Below, in pieces: positions 1-8,137 of a stretch of DNA of 19,465 nt. Source of the stretch: SLRI01 sp964576715 (GTDB lineage: Bacteria > Pseudomonadota > Alphaproteobacteria > Geminicoccales > Geminicoccaceae); the NCBI GenBank assembly GCA_964576715.1, contig CAZNWE010000071.1, forward strand, positions 1 to 19,465, given 5' to 3'. The stretch's first letter is position 1; every line of letters begins with the position of its first letter. The notes under the pieces were generated by a model that was given only the letters and a program-made list of their open reading frames with translations, did no database searches and was not told where the DNA came from. A program made the translations under genes and the position numbers.

Positions 1-316
1 GACAGGTGAGCCGGCCGCCGGCAAACCGCCCGCCCGCGCGGACGTGCTGGCCTCCTATGGCGCTCTCGGCGCCGTGCCCGCCACCATGATCGCGGGCTTC
101 GCCGACATGCTGGCAAGCGAGGCCGCCCCCGACCCGCAGCTGGTCGTCGACGCCTATCTCGCGCTCGCCAACGCGGCTCCGGGCAAGCGCCCCACGCGCA
201 CGGTCGTCGGCATCACCTGGGGCGTGGATGAGATGAACGCCTTCACCCAGCCGCGGCAGGACGCACTCCTGAAAGAGATGCAGCTCGACGGCGTGCTCGG
301 CGGCGCCGACGCCTGA
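1..316 (+). CDS. short-chain dehydrogenase/reductase, C-terminal part (5' end outside window)
   Basis: The frame is open from the left edge (codons from base 2) to a TGA at 314-316, giving about 105 residues. The sequence reads as the C-terminal third of a classical SDR: a variable helical substrate-lid region, then a segment containing TRTVVG, WGVDEMN and a final QDALLKEMQLD helix, which resembles the tail of NAD(P)-dependent SDRs. The Rossmann glycine motif and the catalytic Tyr-x3-Lys would lie upstream of the window and cannot be checked, so substrate and direction of reaction are unknown. The next gene starts 40 bases downstream on the same strand, so the two may be co-transcribed up to the terminator at 840-871. 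Confidence 0.7.
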   Translation, partial: TGEPAAGKPPARADVLASYGALGAVPATMIAGFADMLASEAAPDPQLVVDAYLALANAAPGKRPTRTVVGITWGVDEMNAFTQPRQDALLKEMQLDGVLGGADA

Positions 317-356
317 CCAACGCGATTTCCCATCCCAACCCAAAGGAACAAGACCC

Positions 357-830
357 ATGAAACAGACCCTGACCGCCACAGCCTTCGCCTTGGCCACACT
401 GGGCGGCCCGGCATTCGCCGATGACATCGACACCGTGCGCGCCTTCTATTCCGACATCCTCACCGATCCGGCCGGAACGACCGCGGAACGCTATTACGAG
501 TTGTTCTCGCCCGATGTCGTCTCGATCCCCACGCCTCCGGGCGGCGAGGGCGCGCAGGGCATGCTCAACACGGTGGCGTTCCTCGGCCAGGTCGCGCCCG
601 ACCTTACCTGGGTGCCGCAGGAGATTATTGAGACGGACGACAACCGCTTCGTCGTCCGCGGGCTCGCCACCGGAACGCCCGTCGGCCCGTTCTTCGGCGT
701 CGACCCGGCCACCGGCAGGAGCTTCGAGATCATGTCGATCGACATCGTCACCGTTGAGGGCGGCCTCATCACCCACATATACCACCTCGAGGATTGGACC
801 GGCGCGGTCGCACAACTGACCGCCGAGTAA
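357..830 (+). CDS. secreted SnoaL-like / ester cyclase family protein
   Basis: This encodes 157 residues. The first 21 look like a Sec signal peptide: MKQT, a hydrophobic Ala/Leu core, and a cleavage site after GGPAFA, so the mature protein should be periplasmic. The rest has the NTF2-like/SnoaL layout: an N-terminal helix (VRAFYSDIL), a YYELFSPDVV segment, a WVPQEII strand, a long strand pair around RFVVRG and GTPVGPFFG, and a C-terminal EIMSIDIVTVEGG and HIYHLEDW segment. Members of this fold include polyketide cyclases, ketosteroid isomerase relatives and many uncharacterised ester cyclases, so the reaction cannot be inferred. The start is supported by an AAGGA Shine-Dalgarno at 343-347. 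A terminator follows directly. Confidence 0.75.
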   Translation: MKQTLTATAFALATLGGPAFADDIDTVRAFYSDILTDPAGTTAERYYELFSPDVVSIPTPPGGEGAQGMLNTVAFLGQVAPDLTWVPQEIIETDDNRFVVRGLATGTPVGPFFGVDPATGRSFEIMSIDIVTVEGGLITHIYHLEDWTGAVAQLTAE

Positions 831-839
831 GGCTCGATG

Positions 840-871
840 CCTCGGCCGCGCCGACCGCGGCCGGGGTTTTT
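840..871 (+). terminator. Rho-independent terminator after the SnoaL-like gene
   Basis: A GC-rich inverted repeat (about 840-850 pairing with 856-866, core CGGCCGCG/CGCGGCCG) with a short loop is followed by a run of five T at 867-871. It sits 10 bases after the stop codon of the upstream gene, the expected place for an intrinsic terminator on the plus strand. Confidence 0.8.
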
Positions 872-897
872 CGTGCCTGCGGCCCCATAGGATCGAG

Positions 898-1428
898 ATG
901 AATTTCGACGTGTCTCGCCTCTGCCCTCGGGCTGCTCCCGTGTCTCGCCCCCGCACCCGTTCATGCTATCGAGGTCTTTTGCCCGCTCTGGGAGCGGGTC
1001 GTGGTGGACTGGGTGCTGCCGTTCTTTGCCCCCTGCCTGCCGCGCCCTGCGATGGCCCTGCCCTATGGCGACGAGAGCGCCATGCTCGACGCGGCCCTCG
1101 ATGCGGCGCCCACGGACAAGACCCCCGCCGGCCCAGACGATATCTTCCCGATGCTGTTCGAACAACGCCAGGGCGCGCTTGCCTTCATCGCCGTGGCGGC
1201 TGGTGTCATCTGCGGGCTGACGCTGACATTGGCGGATAGCCATGTCCTTCATCTTGTCTTCGGCGTCATGGCAGCCCTCTTCGCACTGGTGAAGATCAAT
1301 CATGCCGATGTCACACTCTTCGGCCACACGGCCGCCGCAACGGGCGCAATGTGGGCGTCGTCTCTGGACCGTTCTGGGCGGCAATGTCGGTCCTGAACTC
1401 GCTCGACTTCTCCGGGGCCGCCAGTTGA
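898..1428 (+). pseudogene. possible frame-broken small membrane protein
   Basis: The most protein-like reading is the frame open from 902 to a TGA at 1394-1396. It has a leader-like start (LLPCLAPAPVHA), then PMLFEQRQGAL and two hydrophobic stretches (FIAVAAGVICGLTLTLA and VLHLVFGVMAALFAL), as in a small inner-membrane protein. No convincing start codon exists in this frame near the leader. The nearby ATG at 898 is in another frame. Near the 3' end the better reading (GPFWAAMSVLNSLDFSG, stop 1426-1428) is in a third frame. This suggests one frameshift at each end of a gene of roughly 165 codons. I do not recognise the family. The alternative is an intact short protein starting at the ATG at 1001. 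Confidence 0.35.
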
Positions 1429-1439
1429 GGCGTTTGTAG

Positions 1440-1464
1440 CGTTTCCCGCGGCGATCAGGAAACG
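1440..1464. repeat. short inverted repeat in the gap before the tRNA
   Basis: CGTTTCC at 1440-1446 pairs with GGAAACG at 1458-1464 across an 11-base loop. It lies about 45 bases beyond the 3' end of the minus-strand tRNA and could help to end or process that transcript, but there is no T-run on the minus strand. I see nothing else between 1429 and 1506. Confidence 0.25.
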
Positions 1465-1506
1465 GAGCCGTCGTCAGGCGATCAATAGGTTCGATCCGGG
1501 TCGCGT

Positions 1507-1594
1507 TGGCGGAGGGAACGGGATTCGAACCCGTGAGGGGTTGCCCCCAACACGCTTTCCAGGCGTGCGCCATAAACCACTCGGCCATCCCTCC
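1507..1594 (-). tRNA. tRNA-Ser (anticodon GGA)
   Basis: Read on the minus strand, the molecule starts GGAGGGA and ends TCCCTCC, a 7-bp acceptor stem, followed by discriminator G and an encoded CCA (1507-1509). The D-arm contains GCCGAGTGG. The anticodon loop reads CTGGAAA with anticodon GGA (serine, UCC/UCU codons). A long variable arm (TTGGGGGCAACCCCTC) marks a class II tRNA, and the T-loop contains GGTTCGAATCC. All these agree with bacterial tRNA-Ser. It is transcribed away from dnaB, which starts 157 bases to the right on the other strand. Confidence 0.95.
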
Positions 1595-1751
1595 TTGTCG
1601 GGCGGACAATAGCGTCGCCCTGCCCGGGTCGCAACAAGCCGACGGCGGGCGGGGACGCGGCGCGAAACGGTCCCCGGTCTTTTCGCGTTATCCAGAGAAT
1701 TCTCGCCTCTCGGTGGTAGAAGCGGCCGGGCGTTGTGCTAAGCAGCAGCCC

Positions 1752-3260
1752 ATGCAGAGCGAGACCGACGAAACCGGGACGGGCCTGGCGCAGCTGCCCG
1801 GCATCCGGGTGCAGCCGCACAATCTGGAGGCCGAGCAGGCGCTGCTCGGCGCCATTCTGGTCAACAACGAGGCCTTTCACCGGGTCAGCGAGTTCCTCAG
1901 GGCCGAGCACTTCTTCGAGCCGGTCCATGCCCGCATCTTCCAGGCCTGCGCCGAACGGATCGGCCGTGGCCAGCTCGCCGACGCCAAGGCGCTGTTCCAC
2001 CTGTTCGACACCGACGAGGCGCTCAAGGAGCTCGACGGAGCGCGCTATCTCGGCCGCCTCGCCCGCGCCGCCGAGACCATCATCAACGCCCCGAGCTTCG
2101 CGCAGATCATCCACGACCTGGCGGTCAAGCGCGGGCTCATCGCGCTCGGCGAGGAGATGGTCGTCCGCGCCTACGACCCGCAGGCGCCGGAAAGCTCGAA
2201 CGAGCAGATCGAGCGCGCCGAGCAGGGCCTCTTCGAACTCGCCCAGGAAGGCGAGGTCCGAAGCGGCTTTCGGACCTTTCCCACGGTGCTCACCAGTGCG
2301 GTCAACCTGATCGAATCGGCCTACCACAAGGTCGGCGAGGTGACCGGCGTGCCGAGCCAGCTCGAGAGCCTCGATCGCATCCTCGGCGGGCTGCAGCCCT
2401 CGGACCTCTTGATCCTCGCCGGCCGGCCGTCGATGGGCAAGACCGCACTCGCCGTCACCATCGCCGCCAACGCGGCCGCGCAGCGGGCCAGCGGCCTCGA
2501 CGCCGAACGGCTGAAGAGCGCCAACTATGCGATCGGCGTGTTCAGCCTCGAGATGTCGGCCGAGCAGCTGGCCACCCGGCTGCTCTCCGCCGAGGCGCGC
2601 ATCCCCTCGGACGAGCTGCGCCGCGGCAAGCTCGACGAGACCGCCTGGCAGCAGGTGGTGCGGGCCAGCCAGTCGCTGGCCTCACGGCCGATGTTCATCG
2701 ACGACACCCCGGCACTCTCGGTAGCCGCGCTGCGCAGTCGCGCCCGGCGCCTGATGCGCACCCACGGGCTGTCGCTGCTGGTGGTCGACTACCTGCAGCT
2801 GATGCGCGGCTCGAGCACCATGTCGCAAAGCAACCGGGTGCAGGAGATCTCCGAGATCACCCAGGCCTTGAAGGCCATCGCCAAGGAGTTGAACATCCCG
2901 GTCCTCGCCCTCTCGCAGCTCAGCCGGGCGGTCGAGAGCCGCGAGGACAAGCGGCCGCTGCTCTCGGATCTGCGCGAATCCGGCTCGATCGAGCAGGATG
3001 CCGATGTGGTCATGTTCGTCTATCGCGAGGAGTACTACCTCGAGCGCTCGGCCCCGCAACAGCGCGAGAACGAGAGCCTCGAGAAGTTCCAGCAGCGCCA
3101 CCGCGATTGGCTGGAGCGCTGCGACCGCGCCCACAACCGCGCCGACATCATCATCGCCAAGCAGCGCAACGGCCCGATCGGCACGGTCCAGGTGCAGTTC
3201 GACCCGTCCTTCGGCCGCTTCCGCAACCTCGAGACCGAGGCCTATCTCACCGGTGACTGA
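1752..3260 (+). CDS. dnaB: replicative DNA helicase DnaB
   Basis: This encodes 502 residues, normal for a DnaB. The protein is the hexameric 5'-3' helicase that unwinds DNA at the replication fork and works with DnaG primase and the loader. The N-terminal domain (about residues 20-125) begins with the typical PHNLEAEQALLGAIL. A linker then leads into the RecA-like domain, with Walker A GRPSMGKT at 224-231, the FSLEMS motif near 264-269, Walker B LLVVDYLQL at 342-350, LSQLSR near 387-392, and DLRESGSIEQDAD near 406-418. I chose the ATG at 1752 because conserved sequence starts soon after it; the frame is open further upstream, but that part overlaps the tRNA and looks non-coding. The stop overlaps the alr start by one base. 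Confidence 0.95.
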   Translation: MQSETDETGTGLAQLPGIRVQPHNLEAEQALLGAILVNNEAFHRVSEFLRAEHFFEPVHARIFQACAERIGRGQLADAKALFHLFDTDEALKELDGARYLGRLARAAETIINAPSFAQIIHDLAVKRGLIALGEEMVVRAYDPQAPESSNEQIERAEQGLFELAQEGEVRSGFRTFPTVLTSAVNLIESAYHKVGEVTGVPSQLESLDRILGGLQPSDLLILAGRPSMGKTALAVTIAANAAAQRASGLDAERLKSANYAIGVFSLEMSAEQLATRLLSAEARIPSDELRRGKLDETAWQQVVRASQSLASRPMFIDDTPALSVAALRSRARRLMRTHGLSLLVVDYLQLMRGSSTMSQSNRVQEISEITQALKAIAKELNIPVLALSQLSRAVESREDKRPLLSDLRESGSIEQDADVVMFVYREEYYLERSAPQQRENESLEKFQQRHRDWLERCDRAHNRADIIIAKQRNGPIGTVQVQFDPSFGRFRNLETEAYLTGD

Positions 3261-4339
3261 TGCCTGAGAGCCGGCTCGCCATCGATCTCGCCGCCATCGC
3301 GCAGAACTACCGCCTGCTCCAGCAACGAGCCCCCGGGACCGAGATCGCCGGGGTGGTCAAGGCGGACGCCTATGGCCTCGGCATGGCCGCGGTCGCCCCG
3401 CTGCTCTGGGAGCATGGCTGCCGGACGTTCTTCACCGCCAAGCTCGGCGAGGCCGTCGCCCTGCGGCCGCTCCTCGCCGGGGCCACGATCTACGTCCTCG
3501 AGGGGCTCGGCGAGGGCGAGACCGGGGCGTTCGTCGAGGCGGCGCTCTGCCCGGTGCTCAACCAGCCGCCGGAGGTCGAGCGCTGGGCCGCCTGTGCCCG
3601 AGACCTGGGCCGACGCCTGCCGGCCGCCCTGCAGCTGGAGACCGGCATGTGCCGCATGGGGCTCACCGGCGGCGATCTCGATGCCATCGACACCGACTGG
3701 CTGGCCGCACTCGACCTCGGCCTCGTCCTCAGCCACCTCGCCTGCGCCGACCTGCCCGACCACCCGCAAAACGCCGCACAGCGCCGGCGCTTCGCCGCAC
3801 TTGCCGCCCGGCTGCCGCGCACCCGGCAGAGCCTCGCCAACTCCTCGGCCCTGTTCCTCGGGCCCGGCTACGCCCTCGACCTCGCCCGCCCGGGCGCCGC
3901 CCTCTACGGCATCAACCCGACTCCGGGCCGGCCCAATCCGATGCGGCCCGTGGTCGGCATCACGACCCCGGTGCTGCGCCTGCTGCGGGTTGACGCGCCC
4001 GGTGCCGTCGGCTACGGCGCGACCTATCCGGTTGCGGCCGGCATGCGCATCGCGACCATTGGTATTGGCTACGCCGACGGCTTGCCGCGGGCTGCCGGCG
4101 ATGCGGTCACCGCCACGATCAACGGTGCGAAGGTTCCCCTCGCCGGCCGGGTCTCGATGGATTTGACGACGCTCGACGTGACCAGCCTGCCGGACGACGC
4201 CGTCCAGATCGGCACGCCGGTCTCCCTCTACGCCGATCTGGACGGGAGTGCGGCGGCTTGCGGCACCATCGCCTACGAGCTGCTGGTCCGGCTCGGCCGG
4301 CGTTTTCGCCGCGACTACCGGCGCGTCGACCGCGCATGA
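3260..4339 (+). CDS. alr: alanine racemase
   Basis: This encodes 359 residues of a fold-type III PLP enzyme that interconverts L- and D-alanine for peptidoglycan. The PLP lysine is K34 in VVKADAYGLG, and the opposite-face catalytic tyrosine is Y252 in VGYGATY. GIGYADGLPR and the GRVSMDLTTLDV segment of the C-terminal beta domain are also present, so both active-site bases are intact. The ATG shares its A with the dnaB stop (TGATG), and the 3' end overlaps mlaE by ATGA, so expression probably depends on translational coupling within the operon. The gene order dnaB-alr is common in alphaproteobacteria. Length is typical. Confidence 0.95.
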   Translation: MPESRLAIDLAAIAQNYRLLQQRAPGTEIAGVVKADAYGLGMAAVAPLLWEHGCRTFFTAKLGEAVALRPLLAGATIYVLEGLGEGETGAFVEAALCPVLNQPPEVERWAACARDLGRRLPAALQLETGMCRMGLTGGDLDAIDTDWLAALDLGLVLSHLACADLPDHPQNAAQRRRFAALAARLPRTRQSLANSSALFLGPGYALDLARPGAALYGINPTPGRPNPMRPVVGITTPVLRLLRVDAPGAVGYGATYPVAAGMRIATIGIGYADGLPRAAGDAVTATINGAKVPLAGRVSMDLTTLDVTSLPDDAVQIGTPVSLYADLDGSAAACGTIAYELLVRLGRRFRRDYRRVDRA

Positions 4340-5112
4340 TCAATCCCCTGCAAGTCGTCGGCGCCGCCGTCATCGCCGTGACCGGTGCTGCCGGCCGCAT
4401 CGTGCTGTTCGCCGCCGCCGCCATCGCCAGCGGCGTGCGCGGTCCCTTCTACGGCCGCCAGCTCGGCCGCCAACTGATCGAGATGGGCTACCAGTCGCTG
4501 CCGGTGGTCGGGCTGACCGCCATCTTCACCGGCATGGTCCTGGCACTGCAGAGCTATACCGGCTTTCAGCGCTTCCAGGCGGAAAGTGCGATTCCGACCA
4601 TCGTCGTCCTCTCCGTCGTCCGCGAGCTCGGCCCGGTGCTCGCCGGCCTCATGGTCGCCGGCCGGGTGGGGGCGGCCATGGCGGCCGAGCTCGGCACGAT
4701 GCGGGTCACCGAGCAGATCGACGCGCTCGCCACCCTTTCCACCGACCCCATGCGCTACCTGGTCTTCCCCCGGCTCCTCGCCGGCCTGATCGCCCTGCCG
4801 CTCCTGGTCGTCGTCGCCAACATCATCGGCGTCATGGGCGGCTATCTGGTCAGTGTCTACAAGCTCGGCTTCGGCCCGATCGAGTACCTCAACCGCACCT
4901 TCGAGTATCTCGAGACCATGGACGTCGTCTCGGGCCTGGTGAAGGCCGCGGTGTTCGGCTTCATCATCGCCCTCATGGGCTGCTATCACGGCTACCACAG
5001 CGAAGGCGGGGCGCAGGGCGTCGGCACCGCCACGACACGGGCGGTGGTCTCGGCCTCGATCCTCATCCTGACGGCCAACTACTTCGTCACCGAGGCGTTC
5101 TTCAGCCGATGA
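4336..5112 (+). CDS. mlaE: MlaE-type phospholipid ABC transporter permease
   Basis: This encodes 258 residues of the MlaE/YrbE (DUF140) family, the inner-membrane permease of the Mla lipid transport system that moves phospholipids between inner and outer membrane. It has an amphipathic N-terminal helix and about five hydrophobic segments. The family's conserved stretch GPVLAGLMVAGRVGAAMAAE is followed by LGTMRVTEQIDAL, which contacts the ATPase. A later conserved GCYHGYHSEGGAQGVG block lies near the C-terminus. The ATG at 4336 overlaps the alr stop by four bases. An earlier in-frame ATG (4258) would place an extension wholly inside alr and was not used. The ATPase gene follows with another ATGA overlap. 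No MlaD (MCE) or MlaC gene is found next to it here. Confidence 0.92.
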   Translation: MINPLQVVGAAVIAVTGAAGRIVLFAAAAIASGVRGPFYGRQLGRQLIEMGYQSLPVVGLTAIFTGMVLALQSYTGFQRFQAESAIPTIVVLSVVRELGPVLAGLMVAGRVGAAMAAELGTMRVTEQIDALATLSTDPMRYLVFPRLLAGLIALPLLVVVANIIGVMGGYLVSVYKLGFGPIEYLNRTFEYLETMDVVSGLVKAAVFGFIIALMGCYHGYHSEGGAQGVGTATTRAVVSASILILTANYFVTEAFFSR

Positions 5113-5876
5113 GCGAAGTCTCCAAGATCCGCATCCGCGGCCTCGCCAAGAGCTTCGGCAGCAATCACGTGCTGCGCGGCCTCGATCTCGACGTGCCGGA
5201 CGGCAGCTCGGTCGTCGTCATCGGCGGCTCCGGCACCGGCAAGTCGGTGCTCTTGAAATGCATCCTCGGCCTGCTCGAGCCCGACGCCGGGTCGATCCGG
5301 ATCGACGGCGAGGAGGTGGTCGGGGCGAACGGCAAGACCCTCACCGCACTGCGCGCCAAGATCGGCATGCTGTTTCAGGGTGCCGCCCTGTTCGACAGCC
5401 TGCCGGTCTGGGAAAACGTCGCCTTCGGCCTGATGGCGAGCCGCCAGGTCGCCCGTGCCGCGGCCCGGGAGCAGGCCATCGCGACCCTGAAAAAGGTCGG
5501 GCTCGGCCCGGCGGTCGCCGACCTCTACCCGGCCGAGCTCTCGGGCGGGATGAAGAAGCGCGTCGGTCTGGCAAGGGCCATCTGCACGAGCCCCGAGATC
5601 ATCTTCTTCGACGAGCCGACGACCGGGCTCGACCCGATCATGTCGGATGTCATCAACGACCTGATCCGTGAATGCGTCTCCGACCTCGGGGCCACCGCCC
5701 TTTCGATCACCCACGACATGGGCAGCGTGCGCAAGATCGCCGACCGGGTGGCCATGCTCCACGACGGCAGGATCGTCTGGGAAGGCCCGGTCGACAGCAT
5801 CGACGCCAGCGGCAACGCCCATGTCGACCAGTTCATCAACGGCAAGGCCGAAGGGCCGATCAAGGTCGGCGCTTGA
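5109..5876 (+). CDS. mlaF: MlaF-type phospholipid ABC transporter ATPase
   Basis: This encodes 255 residues of a complete ABC ATPase: Walker A GGSGTGKS at 39-46, Q-loop Q90, signature LSGGM at 144-148 followed by KKRVGLARA, Walker B FFDEP with D168 and E169, and switch histidine H202. The KKR after the signature motif and the PTTGLDPIMSDVI stretch are typical of the MlaF/Ttg2A subgroup rather than of amino-acid importers, which agrees with the adjacent MlaE permease. Its ATG overlaps the mlaE stop. This is the last gene of the operon; the next gene is convergent, 79 bases away. In many relatives radA or mlaD would come next, and neither is present. Confidence 0.93.
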   Translation: MSEVSKIRIRGLAKSFGSNHVLRGLDLDVPDGSSVVVIGGSGTGKSVLLKCILGLLEPDAGSIRIDGEEVVGANGKTLTALRAKIGMLFQGAALFDSLPVWENVAFGLMASRQVARAAAREQAIATLKKVGLGPAVADLYPAELSGGMKKRVGLARAICTSPEIIFFDEPTTGLDPIMSDVINDLIRECVSDLGATALSITHDMGSVRKIADRVAMLHDGRIVWEGPVDSIDASGNAHVDQFINGKAEGPIKVGA

Positions 5877-5879
5877 CGG

Positions 5880-5922
5880 CGATCGCCCGGCAGGGCCGAC
5901 GCCGACGCCGCGCCGGCGATCG
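5880..5922. terminator. possible hairpin between convergent mlaF and symporter genes
   Basis: CGATCGCCCGGC (5880-5891) and GCCGGCGATCG (5912-5922) form an imperfect GC-rich inverted repeat in the 79-base gap between two convergent stop codons. No T-run follows on either strand, so a role as a bidirectional terminator rests mainly on position. Confidence 0.3.
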
Positions 5923-5955
5923 TGGCAACGCGCGCTGCTGCGAACAGCGTCCCGG

Positions 5956-7584
5956 TCAATCGCCGGCGGCGTCGCCGCGAGCGATACGCGGCGGCGGGCT
6001 GGCGCCGAGGTTCTTGAAGCGCTTGATGTCGCCCGCGTGGAGCCGGCGCATGTAGGAGTTGAGCTCGGTCTTGACGATCGGCATCAGGAAGTAGAGGGCG
6101 GTGATATTGACCACGGCCATGGCGAAGATCGCGGCATCCGAGAAGTCGATCACCGGGCCGAGGCTGGCGGCGGCACCGATAACGACGAAGATGCAGAAGA
6201 TCACCTTGAAGACGACCTCCTTGGCCTGGCCTTCGCCGAAGAGGTAGGTCCAGGCCTTGAGGCCATAATAGGACCAGGAGATCATGGTGGAGAAGGCGAA
6301 CAGGATGACGGCAACGGCCAGGACGTAGGGGAACCAGCTGAAGGCGCTGGCGAAGGCGGCCGAGGTCAGGCCGACGCCCGAGGTGCCGCCGACGGTCTGG
6401 ATGCTGGCGCCGTCGAGGATGTAGTTGCCGGTCGCTGCATCGATCATCAGCTGGCCGGTGATGATGATGACCAGGGCCGTCATGGTGCAGATGACCACGG
6501 TGTCGATGAAGGGCTCGAGCAGCGAGACCAAGCCCTCGGTGATCGGCTCCTTGGTGCGGACGGCCGAGTGCGCGATAGCGGCCGAGCCGACGCCCGCCTC
6601 GTTGGAGAAGGCGGCCCGCTTGAAGCCCTGGATCAACGCACCGACCAGGCCGCCGGCGACGCCGAGGCCGGTGAAGGCGCCGGCGAAGATCTGGCCGAAG
6701 GCCCAGCCGATCAGATCGTAGTTGACCGCGAGGATGGCGATGCCGGCGGCGACATAGAGGATGCCCATGAACGGCACCACCTTCTCGGTTACCCGGGCGA
6801 TCGACTTGATGCCGCCGACGATCACCGCGAAGACCACGGCGGCGAAGATGATGCCGGTGATCCAGCCCGGATAGGCGCCGAAGATGCCGGTGAGCTGGGC
6901 GTGAGCCTGGTTGGCCTGGAACATGTTGCCACCGCCCAGGGCACCCAGGATGCAGAAGATCGAGAAGAGCACCGCCAGGAACTTGCCGCCCGGCAGGTTG
7001 CGCTCGGCGAAGCCCTTGGCGATGTAGTACATCGGCCCGCCGGAGACCGTGCCGTCGGGGTACTCGTTGCGGTACTTCACACCGAGCGTGCACTCGGTGA
7101 ATTTCGAGGCCATGCCGAGCAGGCCGGCGAGGATCATCCAGAACGTCGCCCCCGGCCCGCCGATCCCGACGGCGACCGCCACACCGGCGATATTGCCGAG
7201 GCCGACCGTGCCGGAGAGCGCTGTCGCCAGGGCCTGGAAGTGGCTGACCTCGCCGGCGTCGCGCGGGTCGGAATAGTCACCGCGCACGATCTCGATCGAG
7301 TGGCGGAAGCCACGCAGTTGGATGAAACCGAAATAGAGGGTGAAGACCGAGGCGGCGACCACGAGCCAGAGCACGATCCAGGGAAAGCTGGTACCCGGCA
7401 ATGGCGCGAAGATCAGGTTGACGAACGGCCCGGTGAAGTTGGCGAAGGCCTCGTTGACCGTCTGGTCGATGGTCTTCGCGGTCTCGGCCACGGCAGCCGC
7501 CTCCTGGGCGATGGCCCGCCCGGCGGCCAGGGGGCCGGCGGCGAAGGGTGCAGCGGCAAGGGTCGACAGGACGATCTTGTTCAT
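5956..7584 (-). CDS. alanine/glycine:cation symporter (AGCS family)
   Basis: This encodes 542 residues of the sodium:alanine symporter family (AgcS/DagA-like), which takes up alanine or glycine with Na+. Residues 1-27 look like a signal sequence (hydrophobic, ending AIAQEA). The transporter core has many membrane segments and the family blocks ALSGTVGLGNIAGVAVA, GPGATFWM, KFTECTLGVKYR and GGPMYYI, then NEAGVGSAAIAHSA and W-S-Y-Y-G-L-K near the C-terminus. The first blocks carry the conserved Na+/substrate site residues. The gene lies 11 bases after the universal stress protein gene upstream, so the two form an operon. An AAGGG ribosome site overlaps that gene's stop. It ends facing the operon that contains alr, another alanine gene. 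Confidence 0.92.
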   Translation of the reverse strand: MNKIVLSTLAAAPFAAGPLAAGRAIAQEAAAVAETAKTIDQTVNEAFANFTGPFVNLIFAPLPGTSFPWIVLWLVVAASVFTLYFGFIQLRGFRHSIEIVRGDYSDPRDAGEVSHFQALATALSGTVGLGNIAGVAVAVGIGGPGATFWMILAGLLGMASKFTECTLGVKYRNEYPDGTVSGGPMYYIAKGFAERNLPGGKFLAVLFSIFCILGALGGGNMFQANQAHAQLTGIFGAYPGWITGIIFAAVVFAVIVGGIKSIARVTEKVVPFMGILYVAAGIAILAVNYDLIGWAFGQIFAGAFTGLGVAGGLVGALIQGFKRAAFSNEAGVGSAAIAHSAVRTKEPITEGLVSLLEPFIDTVVICTMTALVIIITGQLMIDAATGNYILDGASIQTVGGTSGVGLTSAAFASAFSWFPYVLAVAVILFAFSTMISWSYYGLKAWTYLFGEGQAKEVVFKVIFCIFVVIGAAASLGPVIDFSDAAIFAMAVVNITALYFLMPIVKTELNSYMRRLHAGDIKRFKNLGASPPPRIARGDAAGD

Positions 7585-7595
7585 GATGCCGACCC

Positions 7596-8030
7596 TTATT
7601 TGACGACGGTTACGGGAACGCTGGCGTTCATCACCAGCTTGACGGTCGCGGTGCCGAACAGCCGCGCGAAGGTACTCTCGCCGGAGCGGGCGACGACGAT
7701 CTGGTCCGCACCTTCGTCGGTCGCGGTGATGTCGATCATCTCCGCGACGTCGCCATGCCTGACGATGCCGCGTGCCTGAAAACCGTCCTCGGCAAGCGAA
7801 GCGAGTGCCGGATCGATGATCCGCTCGCGGGCCGCGTTCAGCTCTTCCTCCCGCCGTTTATGGCGCTCGGCATTCTCTTCCGGTGTCTGGAAAGAATAGG
7901 GCGACCATTCGATCACGTAGACGATGATCAACTCGCAAGCACCGATCAACGACGCCAGTTTTTTCGCATAAGCGAGGGCCCGCATGCCCGAATCACCGCC
8001 ATCGACGCCGACCACGATCTTGGCTGCCAT
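7596..8030 (-). CDS. universal stress protein, single domain
   Basis: This encodes 144 residues of the UspA fold (HUP superfamily). The N-terminal strand reads KIVVGVDGGDSG, and the C-terminal half has DQIVVARSGES, LFGTATVKLVMNAS and VPVTVVK. The ATP-binding signature G-x2-G-x9-G-[ST] is imperfect: the first glycine is alanine (ARSG) and the spacer before GT is one residue short, so ATP binding is uncertain. The AAGGA Shine-Dalgarno five to nine bases before the ATG supports the start. It is the first gene of a two-gene operon with the alanine symporter, and a role in adjusting that transporter or in stress response is inference. Eight T residues at 8108-8115 (an A-tract on its own strand) lie about 80 bases upstream. 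Confidence 0.9.
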   Translation of the reverse strand: MAAKIVVGVDGGDSGMRALAYAKKLASLIGACELIIVYVIEWSPYSFQTPEENAERHKRREEELNAARERIIDPALASLAEDGFQARGIVRHGDVAEMIDITATDEGADQIVVARSGESTFARLFGTATVKLVMNASVPVTVVK

Positions 8031-8137
8031 GTCATTCCTTCGGGCGTTCTTATGGTGAGAACTTGCTGCCTGCAGCGACGGTAATCATCGCTCAGGGTTC
8101 CACAAGCTTTTTTTTGCCGTCGGGCCGGTCGTCTTAG

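Noticed and set aside
494..1609. A 371-codon minus-strand open frame containing a tRNA-derived start
   Set aside because: It runs through the tRNA, the terminator and the antisense of the SnoaL-like gene, with Arg-rich composition and no family pattern.
1506..1751. Upstream extension of the dnaB frame
   Set aside because: The frame is open but covers the antisense of the tRNA-Ser and has no DnaB similarity. The ATG at 1752 fits the family's N-terminus.
5668..7779. A 703-codon open frame on the plus strand across the symporter gene
   Set aside because: Its composition is repetitive Asp/Glu/Gly/Arg-rich, as expected opposite a GC-rich gene. The minus strand carries a clear AGCS symporter and Usp over the same bases.
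8101..8137. Intrinsic terminator from the T-run between the two Usp genes
   Set aside because: The T-run is on the plus strand, where no gene ends. For minus-strand transcripts it is an A-run, and no hairpin precedes it in the right orientation.
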